From Stutzerimonas decontaminans (GTDB taxonomy: Bacteria; Pseudomonadota; Gammaproteobacteria; Pseudomonadales; Pseudomonadaceae): 64,000 nucleotides of DNA. Under the pieces are notes generated by a model that saw only the letters and a list, made by a program, of their open reading frames with translations, was not told the origin of the DNA and made no database searches. Below are positions 18,455-29,007 of the stretch, one piece after another (the first letter of the stretch is position 1; each line of letters opens with the position of its first letter). The position numbers were made by a program, and so were the translations under genes. The DNA is taken from contig NZ_CP007509.1 in NCBI RefSeq assembly GCF_000661915.1, positions 930,001 through 994,000 on the forward strand, written 5' to 3'.

Positions 18455-19072
18455 TCAGCGTGGCGGATAATCAGCCAAGGCGCGTTCGACCGCCTGGCGC
18501 ACCGCATCCTGCTGCTTGGCCCGGCTGCCGCTGACTCGCGCCTCGGCTCGGTTGTTCCAGACGGCCTGGCCAGAGGCCGCATCGAACATCTCGATGCGTA
18601 CCGAAACCACCTCTTCCTCGTAGCTGCGCACGATGGGCACGCTGGTGCCGACGCCATAACCGGAGCCGTAGCCGCCGCCATAGCGACCCACGCCGACATG
18701 CGGGCCGTAGCCATAGTCGTCATAGGTCTGACGCACCCGGGTTTCCTTGCTGGCGCCGGCTGAGATCAGCACATCGGCCTTGCCACTGGCTGACCCTCCC
18801 GGTGCCGGCCGCAAGCCGCGCTGATCGAGCGCGCCAGCGACCATCTCCTGCAGCTCTTCGCCACTGATCGACGCAGTGCCTGCCGGCGGCGTGCGCCAGC
18901 TCCAGCTCTGGTAGCTGGAAAAGTCGCGTGGGGCGGCCGGATATATCGGTGACTGGATGTGTTCGACCGGCGGCGCCGGTGGGATCGGTGCCGACTCTTC
19001 GGTGTAGGGATTCTTGCTCTGGCAGGCCACCAGGCTCAGGCAGAGCAGGGGCAGAAATACACGGATCGACAT
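18455..19072 (-). CDS. DUF4136 lipoprotein (second of a tandem pair)
   Basis: 205 residues with lipobox LVAC (Cys about residue 17). After a proline-rich linker come RDFSSYQSWSWRTPP, MVAGALDQRGLRPAPGG, a Gly/Tyr-rich central stretch (YGYGPHVGVGRYGGGYGSGYGVG), VSVRIEMFDAASGQAVWNN and the ending ALADYPPR. The first, second and last blocks match the 17823-18380 protein closely, so the pair arose by duplication. ATG 19072 has GGAGG at a good distance. Function unknown; DUF4136 proteins are usually seen as small envelope lipoproteins. Confidence 0.82.
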   Translation of the reverse strand: MSIRVFLPLLCLSLVACQSKNPYTEESAPIPPAPPVEHIQSPIYPAAPRDFSSYQSWSWRTPPAGTASISGEELQEMVAGALDQRGLRPAPGGSASGKADVLISAGASKETRVRQTYDDYGYGPHVGVGRYGGGYGSGYGVGTSVPIVRSYEEEVVSVRIEMFDAASGQAVWNNRAEARVSGSRAKQQDAVRQAVERALADYPPR

Positions 19073-19090
19073 GAAGACCTCCCGGTCGGC

Positions 19091-19840
19091 TCAGCGCGGC
19101 CGACACAGCCAGTGCAGGTAGCGCCCCAGGCCGCTGAAGGTCGGATGCCGGCGGTAGGCCAGCTCCATCTCGATCAGCTCGGCCGGCTCGGTGCGGGCCT
19201 GGAAATCGGCGGGCATGTAGTCATGGAATACGCGCACGCCACTGCTTGTTTCGACCCGCCAGTGCGGTGCGAGTTGCGCCGCCAGTTCGCGTGGGTCGAG
19301 CGGCTGCTGCGGTGTCAGGCTCTGACGCTCGCCAGCGTAGGTCTGGCTGCGCAGCTTCTTGAAGTGGCCCTTGAGCAGGTTGCGATAGATCAGCGCATCG
19401 CGGTTGTAGAACGCCAGCGACAGCCAGCCATCCTCGGCAACCAGGCGATGCAGCACCGGCAGAATCGCCTGGGGCTCGGCCAGCCATTCCAGCACGGCGT
19501 GGCAGATGACCAGATCGAAACGGCCTTCGACCTGGCTTTCAACGTCCTGCCAGGGGGCCTGAATGAAGGTGGCGCCCTGGCCAGCTTCGGCGAATCGCTG
19601 GCGAGCACCCTCGAGCATGGGTTCGGCGGGTTCGGCGAGCGTCACCTGATGGCCTTGCTGCGCCAGCCACAGGCTCATATGGCCGAGGCCGGCACCAATA
19701 TCCAGTACCCGCAGCGGGCGCTGCGGCAGGATTTCAGTTAGATCGGCCTGCAGTACCGCAAGGCGGATCGCACCCTTGGCGCCGCCGTAGATCTTCTCGG
19801 CGAAGCGCGTCGCCAGCTCGTCGAAATGGCGATCGCTCAT
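19091..19840 (-). CDS. cmoM: tRNA 5-carboxymethoxyuridine methyltransferase CmoM
   Basis: 249 residues from ATG 19840. A class I SAM-dependent methyltransferase: motif I VLDIGAGLGHMSLWLAQQGH, then VTLAEPAEPML and FDLVICHAVLEWLAEP. The N-terminal FDELATRFAEKIYGGAKGAIRLAVLQADL is characteristic of CmoM (formerly SmtA), which methylates cmo5U at the wobble position of certain tRNAs. The frame is open far upstream, but the ATG at 19840 gives the family N-terminus and overlaps the mazG-like stop by four bases (ATGA), implying coupled translation. Alternative: another small-molecule methyltransferase, less likely given the N-terminal block. Confidence 0.85.
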   Translation of the reverse strand: MSDRHFDELATRFAEKIYGGAKGAIRLAVLQADLTEILPQRPLRVLDIGAGLGHMSLWLAQQGHQVTLAEPAEPMLEGARQRFAEAGQGATFIQAPWQDVESQVEGRFDLVICHAVLEWLAEPQAILPVLHRLVAEDGWLSLAFYNRDALIYRNLLKGHFKKLRSQTYAGERQSLTPQQPLDPRELAAQLAPHWRVETSSGVRVFHDYMPADFQARTEPAELIEMELAYRRHPTFSGLGRYLHWLCRPR

Positions 19841-20142
19841 CGGGCGAACCGCCGCTCGTTGTCGGCCAGCTTGGCCAGTAGCGCCTGCTCCATATCGATG
19901 CCCAGCTCGCTGCACATCAGCAAGAGGTACATGAGGATGTCGCCGACTTCCTGGCCGGCGTGCTCGAGCTTGTCGGCTGATAGCTGACGCGACTCGTCTT
20001 CGGTCTGCCACTGGAAGATTTCCACCAGCTCGGCCATTTCCACGCTGGCCGCCATGGCGAGGTTCTTCGGGCTGTGAAAGCGCTGCCAGTCGTTCTGGTC
20101 GCGGATCGCATGCAGGCGTTGGGTAATCTGTTCGATGTTCAT
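19837..20142 (-). CDS. MazG-like nucleotide pyrophosphohydrolase
   Basis: 101 residues. An all-alpha NTP pyrophosphatase of the short MazG/RS21-C6 type: SVEMAELVEIFQW supplies the E-x-x-E metal ligands and HAGQEVGDILMYLLLMCSELG the E-x-x-D pair. It has a single domain, unlike the two-domain housekeeping MazG. Expected role: hydrolysis of non-canonical or excess (d)NTPs. It precedes cmoM with a four-base overlap. The fruR gene ends 67 bases upstream on the same strand. Confidence 0.85.
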   Translation of the reverse strand: MNIEQITQRLHAIRDQNDWQRFHSPKNLAMAASVEMAELVEIFQWQTEDESRQLSADKLEHAGQEVGDILMYLLLMCSELGIDMEQALLAKLADNERRFAR

Positions 20143-20209
20143 CTGGGACGGGGCGAGCTCGTTGGGGCGACAAGCTTCCGTCAGCGCGGCAGCGCCCGCA
20201 AGGGGCGGA

Positions 20210-21199
20210 TCAGCGGCGCCGCACTTTCAGCTCACGCTCGATGGCGATCACGCCGGGGTGGTAATCGCCCTGCTCGATGGCGCGGATTGCCTGTTCCAGC
20301 GTTCGCTCGGCGATCTGCTCGTGCTGCTGGGAAATCGCGTTGACCCGGATCGGCAGAAAATCCAGCAACTGCGCGTCACCAAAGGTCGCCAGCCGCAGGT
20401 GCTCCGGCCACAGCAGATCGCGCTCGCGCAGCGCATCGAAAACGCCTTCGAGCAAGACGTAGGCGGTGGTGATCAGCGCATCGGGCAGCGGGCCGCGGTC
20501 GAGCAGGGCAAGCATCTGTTCGCGTCCGCAGGCGCGGCTGAACTGTTCGGCCTGCAGCACGCTGATCTGGCCCTGATGCTGGGCGAGAGCCTGACGGAAG
20601 CCCTCCTCGCGTTGCTGGCTGATACGCAAGGCCGGCCGCGCGCTGATCAGGGCAATGCTCGCTTCGGTGGGCGCGTCCAGTGACTGGGTCAGCTGCGCCG
20701 CCGCTTCGCGGTCATCGCTGACCACCGAACAGAACTGCTCGGCGTCCAGCGCCCGGTCGAGGGCGATCACCGGTGTGCCGCTTGCCTGGAGTTTGCGGTA
20801 ACTGGGGTCGTCCGCGGGCAGGCAGCTGGCGACGATCAGCGCATCGCAGCGGCGCGAGCGCAACAGCTGGATGACCTGGCGCTCGGTGTCCGGCTCGTCG
20901 TCGGTCCCGGCGATCAGCAATTGATAACCGCGCAAACGGGCGCGCTGTTCCAGCAGTTTGGCCAGGCGCGCGTAGCTGGGGTTTTCCAGATCGGGAACGA
21001 TGAAGCCGAGGGTGCGTGACTGCCCACGACGCAGGCCCGCCGCCTGCTGGTCGAGCTGAAAGCCCTGCTGTTCGGCCACGGCCAGCACTCGCGCGACCGT
21101 GGCCTGACTGATGCGGCGCTGCGCGGCCTTGCCGTTGAGCACATAGCTGGCGGTGGTTACCGAAACGTTGGCGAGGCGGGCGATGTCGGTCAGTTTCAA
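20210..21199 (-). CDS. cra: Fructose repressor Cra/FruR (LacI family)
   Basis: 329 residues from TTG 21199, which has AGGA eight bases upstream. No ATG is available near the conserved N-terminus; an upstream frame would cross the operator. LKLTDIARLANVSVTTASYVLNGKAAQRRIS is the LacI-type helix-turn-helix with FruR/Cra-like features, followed by hinge LDQQAAGLRRGQSRTLGFIVPDLENPSYARLAKLLE and a periplasmic-binding-protein fold. In Pseudomonas this regulator answers fructose 1-phosphate and represses the fru operon. It diverges from fruB, with a perfect palindromic operator between them. Confidence 0.92.
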   Translation of the reverse strand: MKLTDIARLANVSVTTASYVLNGKAAQRRISQATVARVLAVAEQQGFQLDQQAAGLRRGQSRTLGFIVPDLENPSYARLAKLLEQRARLRGYQLLIAGTDDEPDTERQVIQLLRSRRCDALIVASCLPADDPSYRKLQASGTPVIALDRALDAEQFCSVVSDDREAAAQLTQSLDAPTEASIALISARPALRISQQREEGFRQALAQHQGQISVLQAEQFSRACGREQMLALLDRGPLPDALITTAYVLLEGVFDALRERDLLWPEHLRLATFGDAQLLDFLPIRVNAISQQHEQIAERTLEQAIRAIEQGDYHPGVIAIERELKVRRR

Positions 21200-21275
21200 C
21201 AGAGGGTCCTGAGACGGGTGGTATGAACTCGGGCTTCTAGAATTACCCAATATTGCGTAATGTGCCAGCCTTAGG

Positions 21276-21287
21276 TGAAACGTTTCA
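21276..21287. promoter_or_regulatory. Cra/FruR operator
   Basis: TGAAACGTTTCA, a perfect 12-base palindrome, lies in the cra-fruB intergenic region 93 bases before the fruB start and 76 bases before the cra start. It fits the known Cra/FruR site pattern (T-G/T-AAACGTTTCA). Another dyad, TTACCCAATATTGCGTAA at 21243-21260 (16 of 18 symmetric), lies just upstream and may belong to the divergent promoters. Confidence 0.85.
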
Positions 21288-21380
21288 GCAGTGTTTCGGT
21301 CTGAAGCGCCAGTCCAGGATTCGGGCAATGCCGGCGCAACCGTCGGCCACAACAATCGCGAGCCCCCGCAGGAGTTTTCC

Positions 21381-24260
21381 ATGCTTGATTTGAATGCGCA
21401 GCACATCCACATGCATCAGGCCGCCGCAGACAAGTCTGCGGCGCTGGCTCTGCTGGGCGAGGTGTTGGTAGCCGACGGGCTGGTCGCGCCCGGCTATCTC
21501 GACGGGCTGCGTGCACGTGAGGCACAGGGCTCGACCTTTCTCGGGCAGGGCATCGCGATTCCCCATGGCACGCCGGAAACCCGTGATCAGGTTTTCACTA
21601 CTGGCGTGCGGCTGCTGCATTTTCCGAGCGGGGTGGACTGGGGCAACGGCCAGCTCGTGTATCTGGCCATCGGTATTGCCGCGCGTTCCGACGAGCACCT
21701 GCGCCTGCTGCAGCTGTTGACCCGCGCGCTGGGTGAGGGCGATCTGAGCGAGGGGCTGCAGCAAGCGGAGTCTCCGGAAGCCATCATCGGCCTGCTGCAG
21801 GGCGCACCGCAGGCGCTGGCGCTGGACGGCGAGCTGGTGTCGTTGGGTGTCGCTGCGGATGATTTCGACGAACTGGCCTGGCAGGGCGTCAAGCTGCTCA
21901 AGCGCGCGCAGTGCGTGGAGCCCGGCTTCAACGCCAGTCTGCCGCTTGGCCAGTCGCTGCCGCTGGGGGATGGCCTCTGGTGGCTGAGCAGCGAGCAGTC
22001 GGTGCAGCGTCCGGGCCTGGCCTTTGTCACGCCAGTCTCGAATCTCGAGCATCAGGGCCAGCCGCTCAATGGGCTTTTCGTGCTGGCCAGCATGGGTGAA
22101 GCGCATCAGGCCATGCTCGAGCGGCTGTGCAACCTGCTGATCGAGGGCCGTGGTCAGGAATTGAGCCAGGCGACCTCCAGCCGCACGGTGCTCGAAGCAC
22201 TGGGCGGTGACGTGCCTGCCGACTGGCCGAGTGCCCAGGTGCCGCTGGCAAACGCCCATGGTCTGCATGCGCGTCCGGCCAAGGTACTTACCGAAATTGC
22301 TCAGGCGTTCGAAGGTGATATCCGCGTGCGGCTGGCCGGTAGCGAGAGCGTCGGGGTCTCGGTCAAGAGCCTCAGCAAGCTGCTGGCAATGGGTGCGCAT
22401 CGCGGTCAGGTGCTGGAGTTCATCGCCGAGCCTCCGATTGCCGGCGATGCGCTGCCGGCGCTGGTGCGCGCCGTAGAGGAAGGGCTGGGCGAAGAGGTCG
22501 AACCCTTGCCTGCGCCGGGCGAGGCGGAGCAAGCCGTCATCGCCACGCAACCTCCTGAGTCGGCCATCGAGCAAGCTGCCTTGCGTGCGGGGGACCAGGT
22601 GAATGGCATCGCCGCGTCGCCGGGCATTGCCATCGGCCCGGTGCTGGTGCGCAAGCCACAGGTGATCGATTACCCCAAACGCGGCGAATCCCCGGTGATC
22701 GAGTTGCAACGTCTGGATGCGGCGCTGAACAAGGTCCATGCGGAAATCGGCACGCTGATCGATGAAAGCCAGGCCGCCAGCATCCGCGACATCTTCACCA
22801 CCCATCAGGCCATGCTCAGAGACCCGGCGTTGCGTGAGGAAGTGCAGGTGCGCTTGCAAAGCGGTCTGAGCGCGGAAGCGGCGTGGATGGAGGAAATAGA
22901 TACTGCGGCGCAGCAGCAGGAAGCCTTGCACGACCAGCTGCTGGCCGAGCGCGCGGCCGACCTGCGTGACGTGGGCCGCCGTGTGCTGGCCTGTCTGACC
23001 GGCGTCGAGGCCGAACAGGCACCGGACGAACCCTACATCCTGGTGATGGATGAAGTGGCGCCGTCGGATGTCGCCACGCTCAACGCCCAGCGCGTCGCCG
23101 GCATCCTCACCGCTGGCGGCGGTGCCACCTCCCACAGCGCCATCATTGCCCGTGCATTGGGCATTCCGGCCATCGTCGGTGCCGGCCCGGGTGTGCTCGG
23201 GCTGGCACGTAACACCCTGTTGCTGCTCGATGGCGAGCGTGGCGAACTGCTGGTCGCACCGAGTGGTGCGCAGCTGGAACGGGCACGCAGCGAGCGCGCC
23301 ACGCGGGAAGAGCGCAAGCGCCTGGCAGATGAGCACCGCATGGAGCCGGCCGTTACGAGGGACGGCCATCCGGTGGAGATTGCCGCCAACATTGGAGCCG
23401 CGGGCGAGACCCCGGAAGCGGTGGCGATGGGCGCCGAAGGCATCGGCTTGCTGCGTACCGAGCTGGTATTCATGAATCATTCCCAGGCGCCGGATCAGGC
23501 CACCCAGGAAGCTGAATACCGCCGTGTGCTGGAAGCGCTTGAAGGCCGGCCGCTGGTTGTGCGCACCTTGGACGTTGGCGGTGACAAGCCGCTGCCGTAT
23601 TGGCCGATGCCCGCCGAGGAAAACCCGTTCCTCGGCGTGCGCGGCATTCGCCTGAGCCTGCAGCGCCCGGACATTCTCGAAACTCAGCTGCGCGCCTTGC
23701 TCGCGTCTGCAGACGGTCGTCCACTGCGGATCATGTTTCCCATGGTCGGCAACATCGACGAATGGCGCACCGCCAAAGCCATGGTCGAGCGCCTGCGCGT
23801 AGAGCTGCCGGTGGCGGACCTGCAGGTCGGCATCATGATCGAGATTCCGTCCGCCGCGCTGATCGCGCCAGTGCTGGCGCAGGAAGTCGACTTCTTCAGC
23901 ATCGGCACCAATGACCTCACCCAGTACACCCTGGCCATCGACCGCGGCCACCCGACGCTGTCCGGCCAGGCCGACGGCCTGCATCCGGCAGTGTTGCGCC
24001 TGATCGGCATGACCGTCGAGGCCGCCCACGCCCATGGCAAGTGGGTTGGCGTCTGTGGTGAGCTGGCGGCCGATGCGCTGGCGGTGCCGTTGCTGGTGGG
24101 GCTGGGCGTGGATGAACTGAGCGTTTCGGCACGCAGCATTGCGCTGGTGAAGGCGCGGGTGCGCGAGCTGGATTTCGCCGCCTGTCAGAGGCTGGCTCAG
24201 CAAGCCCTGATGCTGCCCGGTGCCCATGAAGTCCGCGCCTTCGTCGGGGAGCACTGCTGA
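21381..24260 (+). CDS. fruB: Fructose PTS multiphosphoryl transfer protein (EIIA-HPr-EI)
   Basis: 959 residues in three phosphotransfer domains. EIIA-Fru covers about residues 1-145, with active His62 in [10 protein letters not shown]. HPr covers about 285-370, with His296 in [10 protein letters not shown]. Enzyme I covers about 400-959, with His585 in [14 protein letters not shown] and PEP-binding RTLDVGGDK and RIMFPMVG. The protein carries phosphate from PEP to the fructose permease FruA. ATG 21381 has GGAG about six bases upstream; the frame from 21291 starts in the promoter region. In pseudomonads this single polypeptide replaces separate EI, HPr and EIIA for fructose. fruK follows with a TGATG overlap. 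Confidence 0.97.
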   Translation: MLDLNAQHIHMHQAAADKSAALALLGEVLVADGLVAPGYLDGLRAREAQGSTFLGQGIAIPHGTPETRDQVFTTGVRLLHFPSGVDWGNGQLVYLAIGIAARSDEHLRLLQLLTRALGEGDLSEGLQQAESPEAIIGLLQGAPQALALDGELVSLGVAADDFDELAWQGVKLLKRAQCVEPGFNASLPLGQSLPLGDGLWWLSSEQSVQRPGLAFVTPVSNLEHQGQPLNGLFVLASMGEAHQAMLERLCNLLIEGRGQELSQATSSRTVLEALGGDVPADWPSAQVPLANAHGLHARPAKVLTEIAQAFEGDIRVRLAGSESVGVSVKSLSKLLAMGAHRGQVLEFIAEPPIAGDALPALVRAVEEGLGEEVEPLPAPGEAEQAVIATQPPESAIEQAALRAGDQVNGIAASPGIAIGPVLVRKPQVIDYPKRGESPVIELQRLDAALNKVHAEIGTLIDESQAASIRDIFTTHQAMLRDPALREEVQVRLQSGLSAEAAWMEEIDTAAQQQEALHDQLLAERAADLRDVGRRVLACLTGVEAEQAPDEPYILVMDEVAPSDVATLNAQRVAGILTAGGGATSHSAIIARALGIPAIVGAGPGVLGLARNTLLLLDGERGELLVAPSGAQLERARSERATREERKRLADEHRMEPAVTRDGHPVEIAANIGAAGETPEAVAMGAEGIGLLRTELVFMNHSQAPDQATQEAEYRRVLEALEGRPLVVRTLDVGGDKPLPYWPMPAEENPFLGVRGIRLSLQRPDILETQLRALLASADGRPLRIMFPMVGNIDEWRTAKAMVERLRVELPVADLQVGIMIEIPSAALIAPVLAQEVDFFSIGTNDLTQYTLAIDRGHPTLSGQADGLHPAVLRLIGMTVEAAHAHGKWVGVCGELAADALAVPLLVGLGVDELSVSARSIALVKARVRELDFAACQRLAQQALMLPGAHEVRAFVGEHC

Positions 24261-25198
24261 TGGCTCGCGTGCTGACCGTCACCCTCAACCCGGCCCTCGA
24301 CCTGACCGTGCAGCTGCCCGTGCTGCGCCTGGGCGAGGTCAATCGCAGTGACAGCCTGCAGGTGCATGCCGCGGGCAAAGGCCTAAATGTGGCGCAGGTG
24401 CTGGCCGATCTCGGCCATCAGCTGACCGTCACCGGCTTTCTCGGCGAAGCCAATCCGCAGGCCTTCGAGCAGCTGTTCGCCGCGCGCGGCTTTGCCGACG
24501 AATTCGTCCGCGTCCAGGGTGATACCCGCAGCAACATCAAGCTGGCCGAAGCGGGCGGGCAGGTTACCGATATCAATGGCCCGGGGCTGATGGTGAGCGA
24601 GGCGCAGCGCGCCGAGTTGCTGGCGCGGCTGAAGCGTCTAGTCCCGGCTCATGAGCTGGTTGTGGTCGCCGGCAGCCTGCCGCGGGGCATCGACAGCCAG
24701 TGGTTCGTGGAGATGCTAAGCACCCTCAAAGCGCTCGGCGTGCGGGTGGCGCTGGATACCAGCGGCGCCGCATTGCGCGACGGGCTGGCGACCCGGCCGT
24801 GGCTGATCAAGCCCAACGAGGAAGAGCTGGCCGAGGCCCGTGGCATCGAGCTCACTGGGCCGTCAGCGCTGGCGGCCGAAGCGCAGCGACTGCAAGGCGA
24901 AGGCATCGAGCACGTGGTGGTTTCGCAGGGTGCTGACGGCGTCAGCTGGTTCTCGCCGGGCGCGGCGCTGCATGCCAATCCGCCCAAGGTTCGGGTCGTC
25001 AGCACCGTGGGTGCCGGCGACTCGCTGCTCGCCGGGATGCTTCACGGTTTGCTGGAAGGCTGGCCGGCCGAGCGCACGCTCACGCACGCCACCGCCATCG
25101 CCGCGCAGGCGGTCGGGCAGGTCGGCTTTGGTATCACCGACACGGATGGACTCGCCGAGCTTGAAGCTGCGGTTCGACTCCAGTCGCTCAGCCAATAA
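24260..25198 (+). CDS. fruK: 1-phosphofructokinase
   Basis: 312 residues, PfkB/ribokinase family. N-terminal VTLNPALDLTVQLPVLRLGEVNR and AAGKGLNVAQVLADLG bind substrate, and the C-terminal VVSTVGAGDSLLAGMLHGL carries the anion-hole and catalytic Asp (GAGD). FruK phosphorylates fructose 1-phosphate, the product of FruA, to fructose 1,6-bisphosphate, and so removes the inducer of Cra. Its ATG shares a base with the fruB stop (TGATG), and fruA follows after 20 bases: a classic fruBKA operon. Confidence 0.96.
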   Translation: MARVLTVTLNPALDLTVQLPVLRLGEVNRSDSLQVHAAGKGLNVAQVLADLGHQLTVTGFLGEANPQAFEQLFAARGFADEFVRVQGDTRSNIKLAEAGGQVTDINGPGLMVSEAQRAELLARLKRLVPAHELVVVAGSLPRGIDSQWFVEMLSTLKALGVRVALDTSGAALRDGLATRPWLIKPNEEELAEARGIELTGPSALAAEAQRLQGEGIEHVVVSQGADGVSWFSPGAALHANPPKVRVVSTVGAGDSLLAGMLHGLLEGWPAERTLTHATAIAAQAVGQVGFGITDTDGLAELEAAVRLQSLSQ

Positions 25199-25218
25199 TT
25201 CGAATAAGAGGTGAAGGA

Positions 25219-26958
25219 ATGAATCTTCTCATCGTCACGGCCTGCCCCAACGGAATGGTCACCAGCGTGCTGACCTCGCGCCTGCTTGAAGCGGCGGCCC
25301 ATCGCCTGGGCTGGTCGACCGCCGTGGAAGTCCACGATCCCAAGACCATCGGCTCGCCGCTGACTCCGGCACAGATTGCGAATGCCGATCTGGTGGTCGT
25401 GGTGAAGACCGGGCCGCTGTCATTGCAACGCTTCATCGGCAAGCGCGTCGCCCAGTCGACGCCATCCGAGGCGCTGCTCGACCCCGAAGCCTTCCTGCGC
25501 AGCGCCGCTGACACTGCCAGCGAGCTGCAGCAGGCCGACGAAGCCGAGGCGGCGCATACCAGCGGCAAGCCCAAGCTGGTCGCCGTCACGGCCTGCCCAA
25601 CCGGCGTGGCACATACCTTTATGGCGGCCGAAGCCTTGCAGCAGGCCGCGATCCGCAAGGGTTACGACCTGCAGGTGGAAACCCGCGGTTCGGTAGGCGC
25701 GCGTAACGTGCTGGAAGCGGATGCCATCGCCGCGGCCGACGTGGTGCTGCTGGCTGCCGACATCGAGGTGGACATGGCCCGCTTCGCCGGCAAGCGGGTG
25801 TTCCGCTGCGGCACTGGCATTGCCCTCAAGCAACCCGAGGCGACCCTCGATCGCGCGCTGGAAGAGGGTGCGGTGCTCGCTGGAGGCGCCGCAGCCTCTA
25901 GCGGCAGTGGCGAACAGAAGGGCGAAAAAGCTGGCGTCTACAAACACCTGCTGACCGGCGTGTCCTACATGCTGCCGATGGTCGTGGCCGGCGGTTTGCT
26001 GATCGCGCTGTCCTTCGTCTTCGGCATCGAGGCATTCAAGGAGGAGGGCACGCTGGCCGCCGCGCTGATGAAGATCGGTGGCGAGACGGCCTTCCAGCTG
26101 ATGGTGCCGCTGCTGGCCGGCTACATCGCCTATTCCATCGCGGACCGTCCTGGCCTGGCGCCGGGGATGATCGGTGGGCTGCTGGCTGGCACCCTCGGCG
26201 CAGGCTTTATCGGCGGGATCATCGCCGGCTTCGTAGCGGGCTACGCGGCCAAGGCGGTCAGCCGCTGGATTCCCTTGCCGGCGAGCATCGAATCGCTCAA
26301 GCCGATCCTGATCATTCCGCTGCTGGCGAGCCTGGTGACGGGGTTGGTGATGATCTACATCGTCGGCACGCCGGTGGCGAAGCTGCTTGCCGGGCTCACC
26401 GAATTCCTCGACACCATGGGAACGTCCAACGCCATCCTGCTCGGCCTGCTGCTCGGCACCATGATGTGCGTCGACCTCGGTGGGCCGGTGAACAAGGCGG
26501 CTTATGCTTTCTCGGTGGGGTTGCTCGCCTCGCAGAGCTATGCACCGATGGCCGCGACCATGGCTGCTGGCATGGTGCCGCCAATTGGCATGGGCATCGC
26601 CACGCTGATCGCCCGACGCAAGTTCGCGCAGACCGAGCGCGAAGCTGGCAAGGCCGCGCTGGTGCTGGGCTGCTGCTTCATTTCCGAAGGCGCGATTCCC
26701 TTCGCCGCGAAAGACCCGCTGCGGGTGATCCCGGCGAGCATCGCCGGGGGTGCGCTGACCGGTGCGCTGTCCATGGCCTTCGGCGCAAAGCTGCTGGCGC
26801 CCCACGGCGGGCTGTTCGTGTTGCTGATACCCAACGCGATCAATCACGCGCTGCTGTATCTCGTCGCGATCCTCGCCGGCAGCCTGGTTACCGGGGTGAT
26901 CTATGCGGTGATCAAACAGTCGGAGCCGCAGGGGCTGATGGTGCAAGCCAAGACCTGA
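25219..26958 (+). CDS. fruA: PTS fructose permease EIIB'BC
   Basis: 579 residues. Two EIIB-Fru domains in tandem: residues 1-100 start LLIVTACPNGMVTSVLTSRL (Cys9, second-domain signature degenerate), and about 115-215 has VTACPTGVAHTFMAAEAL with the phosphorylated Cys126. From about 245 on is EIIC with some nine to ten membrane helices (GVSYMLPMVVAGGLLIAL; DLGGPVNKAAYAFS; GAIPFAAKDPLRVIPAS). It imports fructose and phosphorylates it at C1. The ATG has GAGGTGAAGG upstream. The duplicated B domain is common in fructose permeases; the N-terminal copy is usually non-catalytic. Confidence 0.96.
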   Translation: MNLLIVTACPNGMVTSVLTSRLLEAAAHRLGWSTAVEVHDPKTIGSPLTPAQIANADLVVVVKTGPLSLQRFIGKRVAQSTPSEALLDPEAFLRSAADTASELQQADEAEAAHTSGKPKLVAVTACPTGVAHTFMAAEALQQAAIRKGYDLQVETRGSVGARNVLEADAIAAADVVLLAADIEVDMARFAGKRVFRCGTGIALKQPEATLDRALEEGAVLAGGAAASSGSGEQKGEKAGVYKHLLTGVSYMLPMVVAGGLLIALSFVFGIEAFKEEGTLAAALMKIGGETAFQLMVPLLAGYIAYSIADRPGLAPGMIGGLLAGTLGAGFIGGIIAGFVAGYAAKAVSRWIPLPASIESLKPILIIPLLASLVTGLVMIYIVGTPVAKLLAGLTEFLDTMGTSNAILLGLLLGTMMCVDLGGPVNKAAYAFSVGLLASQSYAPMAATMAAGMVPPIGMGIATLIARRKFAQTEREAGKAALVLGCCFISEGAIPFAAKDPLRVIPASIAGGALTGALSMAFGAKLLAPHGGLFVLLIPNAINHALLYLVAILAGSLVTGVIYAVIKQSEPQGLMVQAKT

Positions 26959-27037
26959 TTGGCGGAAGCTTGACCATCATCAGTACAACGGCTCCGGCTC
27001 GGTCCACACTGAGTGTGTCAATCCTTGGAGAGCCGTT

Positions 27038-27364
27038 ATGAGCCAGTTCGACCCCAGCGAGGCGCTTGAGCGCCTATCCAGCGAATACCTGCAGCGAGCC
27101 GCTGCGCTGCGCCGTGACTTGGCCCGCGAGCACGATCACGATTCGGCGGAACAGGCGCAGGAGCGGCAGAACGACGATGTACTGCGCGGGCTGTTGATCG
27201 AGGCTGAAGATGAGCTGCGCCTGGTTGGGCTGGCCCGCCAGCGCCTGGCCCAGGGGACCTATGGTGAGTGTCAGCGGTGCGGGGAGGCGATCGCGGAATC
27301 ACGCCTGCGGGCGATGCCCGCAGCGGCGTTCTGTCTGAGCTGTGCCGCCCAGCAGGAAGCCTGA
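27038..27364 (+). CDS. DksA/TraR family zinc-finger protein
   Basis: 108 residues. The N-terminal half is a charged helical hairpin (EALERLSSEYLQRAAALRRDLAREHDHDSAEQAQERQNDDVLRGLL), and the C-terminal half a four-cysteine finger, CQRCGEAI ... FCLSC, of the DksA/TraR type. Shorter than DksA itself (about 150), like the accessory DksA paralogues. The usual acidic tip of DksA is not obvious, so action on RNA polymerase is possible but not shown. ATG 27038 has GGAG seven bases upstream. It follows fruA by 79 bases and converges on prfC. Confidence 0.82.
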   Translation: MSQFDPSEALERLSSEYLQRAAALRRDLAREHDHDSAEQAQERQNDDVLRGLLIEAEDELRLVGLARQRLAQGTYGECQRCGEAIAESRLRAMPAAAFCLSCAAQQEA

Positions 27365-27384
27365 TCGGGCGGGTGGGGTGATCC

Positions 27385-27408
27385 GCAGAGCCGGCATGCC
27401 GGCTCTGC
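27385..27408. terminator. Palindromic terminator between dksA-like gene and prfC
   Basis: A perfect 24-base palindrome whose half-site is GCAGAGCCGGCA lies between two convergent genes, 20 bases after one stop and 15 before the other. It can fold on both strands; the following bases are only moderately T-rich. Confidence 0.65.
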
Positions 27409-27423
27409 TTCAACGGTATCGCT

Positions 27424-29007
<1,584 letters not shown>

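Noticed and set aside
20000..20173. Upstream extension of cmoM over the mazG-like gene
   Set aside because: Its translation is Arg/Pro-rich, without similarity, and runs through a well-supported gene in another frame.
21285..24254. A 989-codon open frame antisense to fruB, and similar long antisense frames opposite piuA (32328-34466), prfC (27427-29016) and speA (12123-13799)
   Set aside because: They mirror real genes codon for codon in GC-rich DNA, have His/Arg/Gln-rich low-similarity translations and no recognised domain; they are shadows.
25219..25520. Degenerate first EIIB domain of FruA as a broken gene part
   Set aside because: A non-catalytic duplicated B domain is normal in fructose permeases and the frame is intact.
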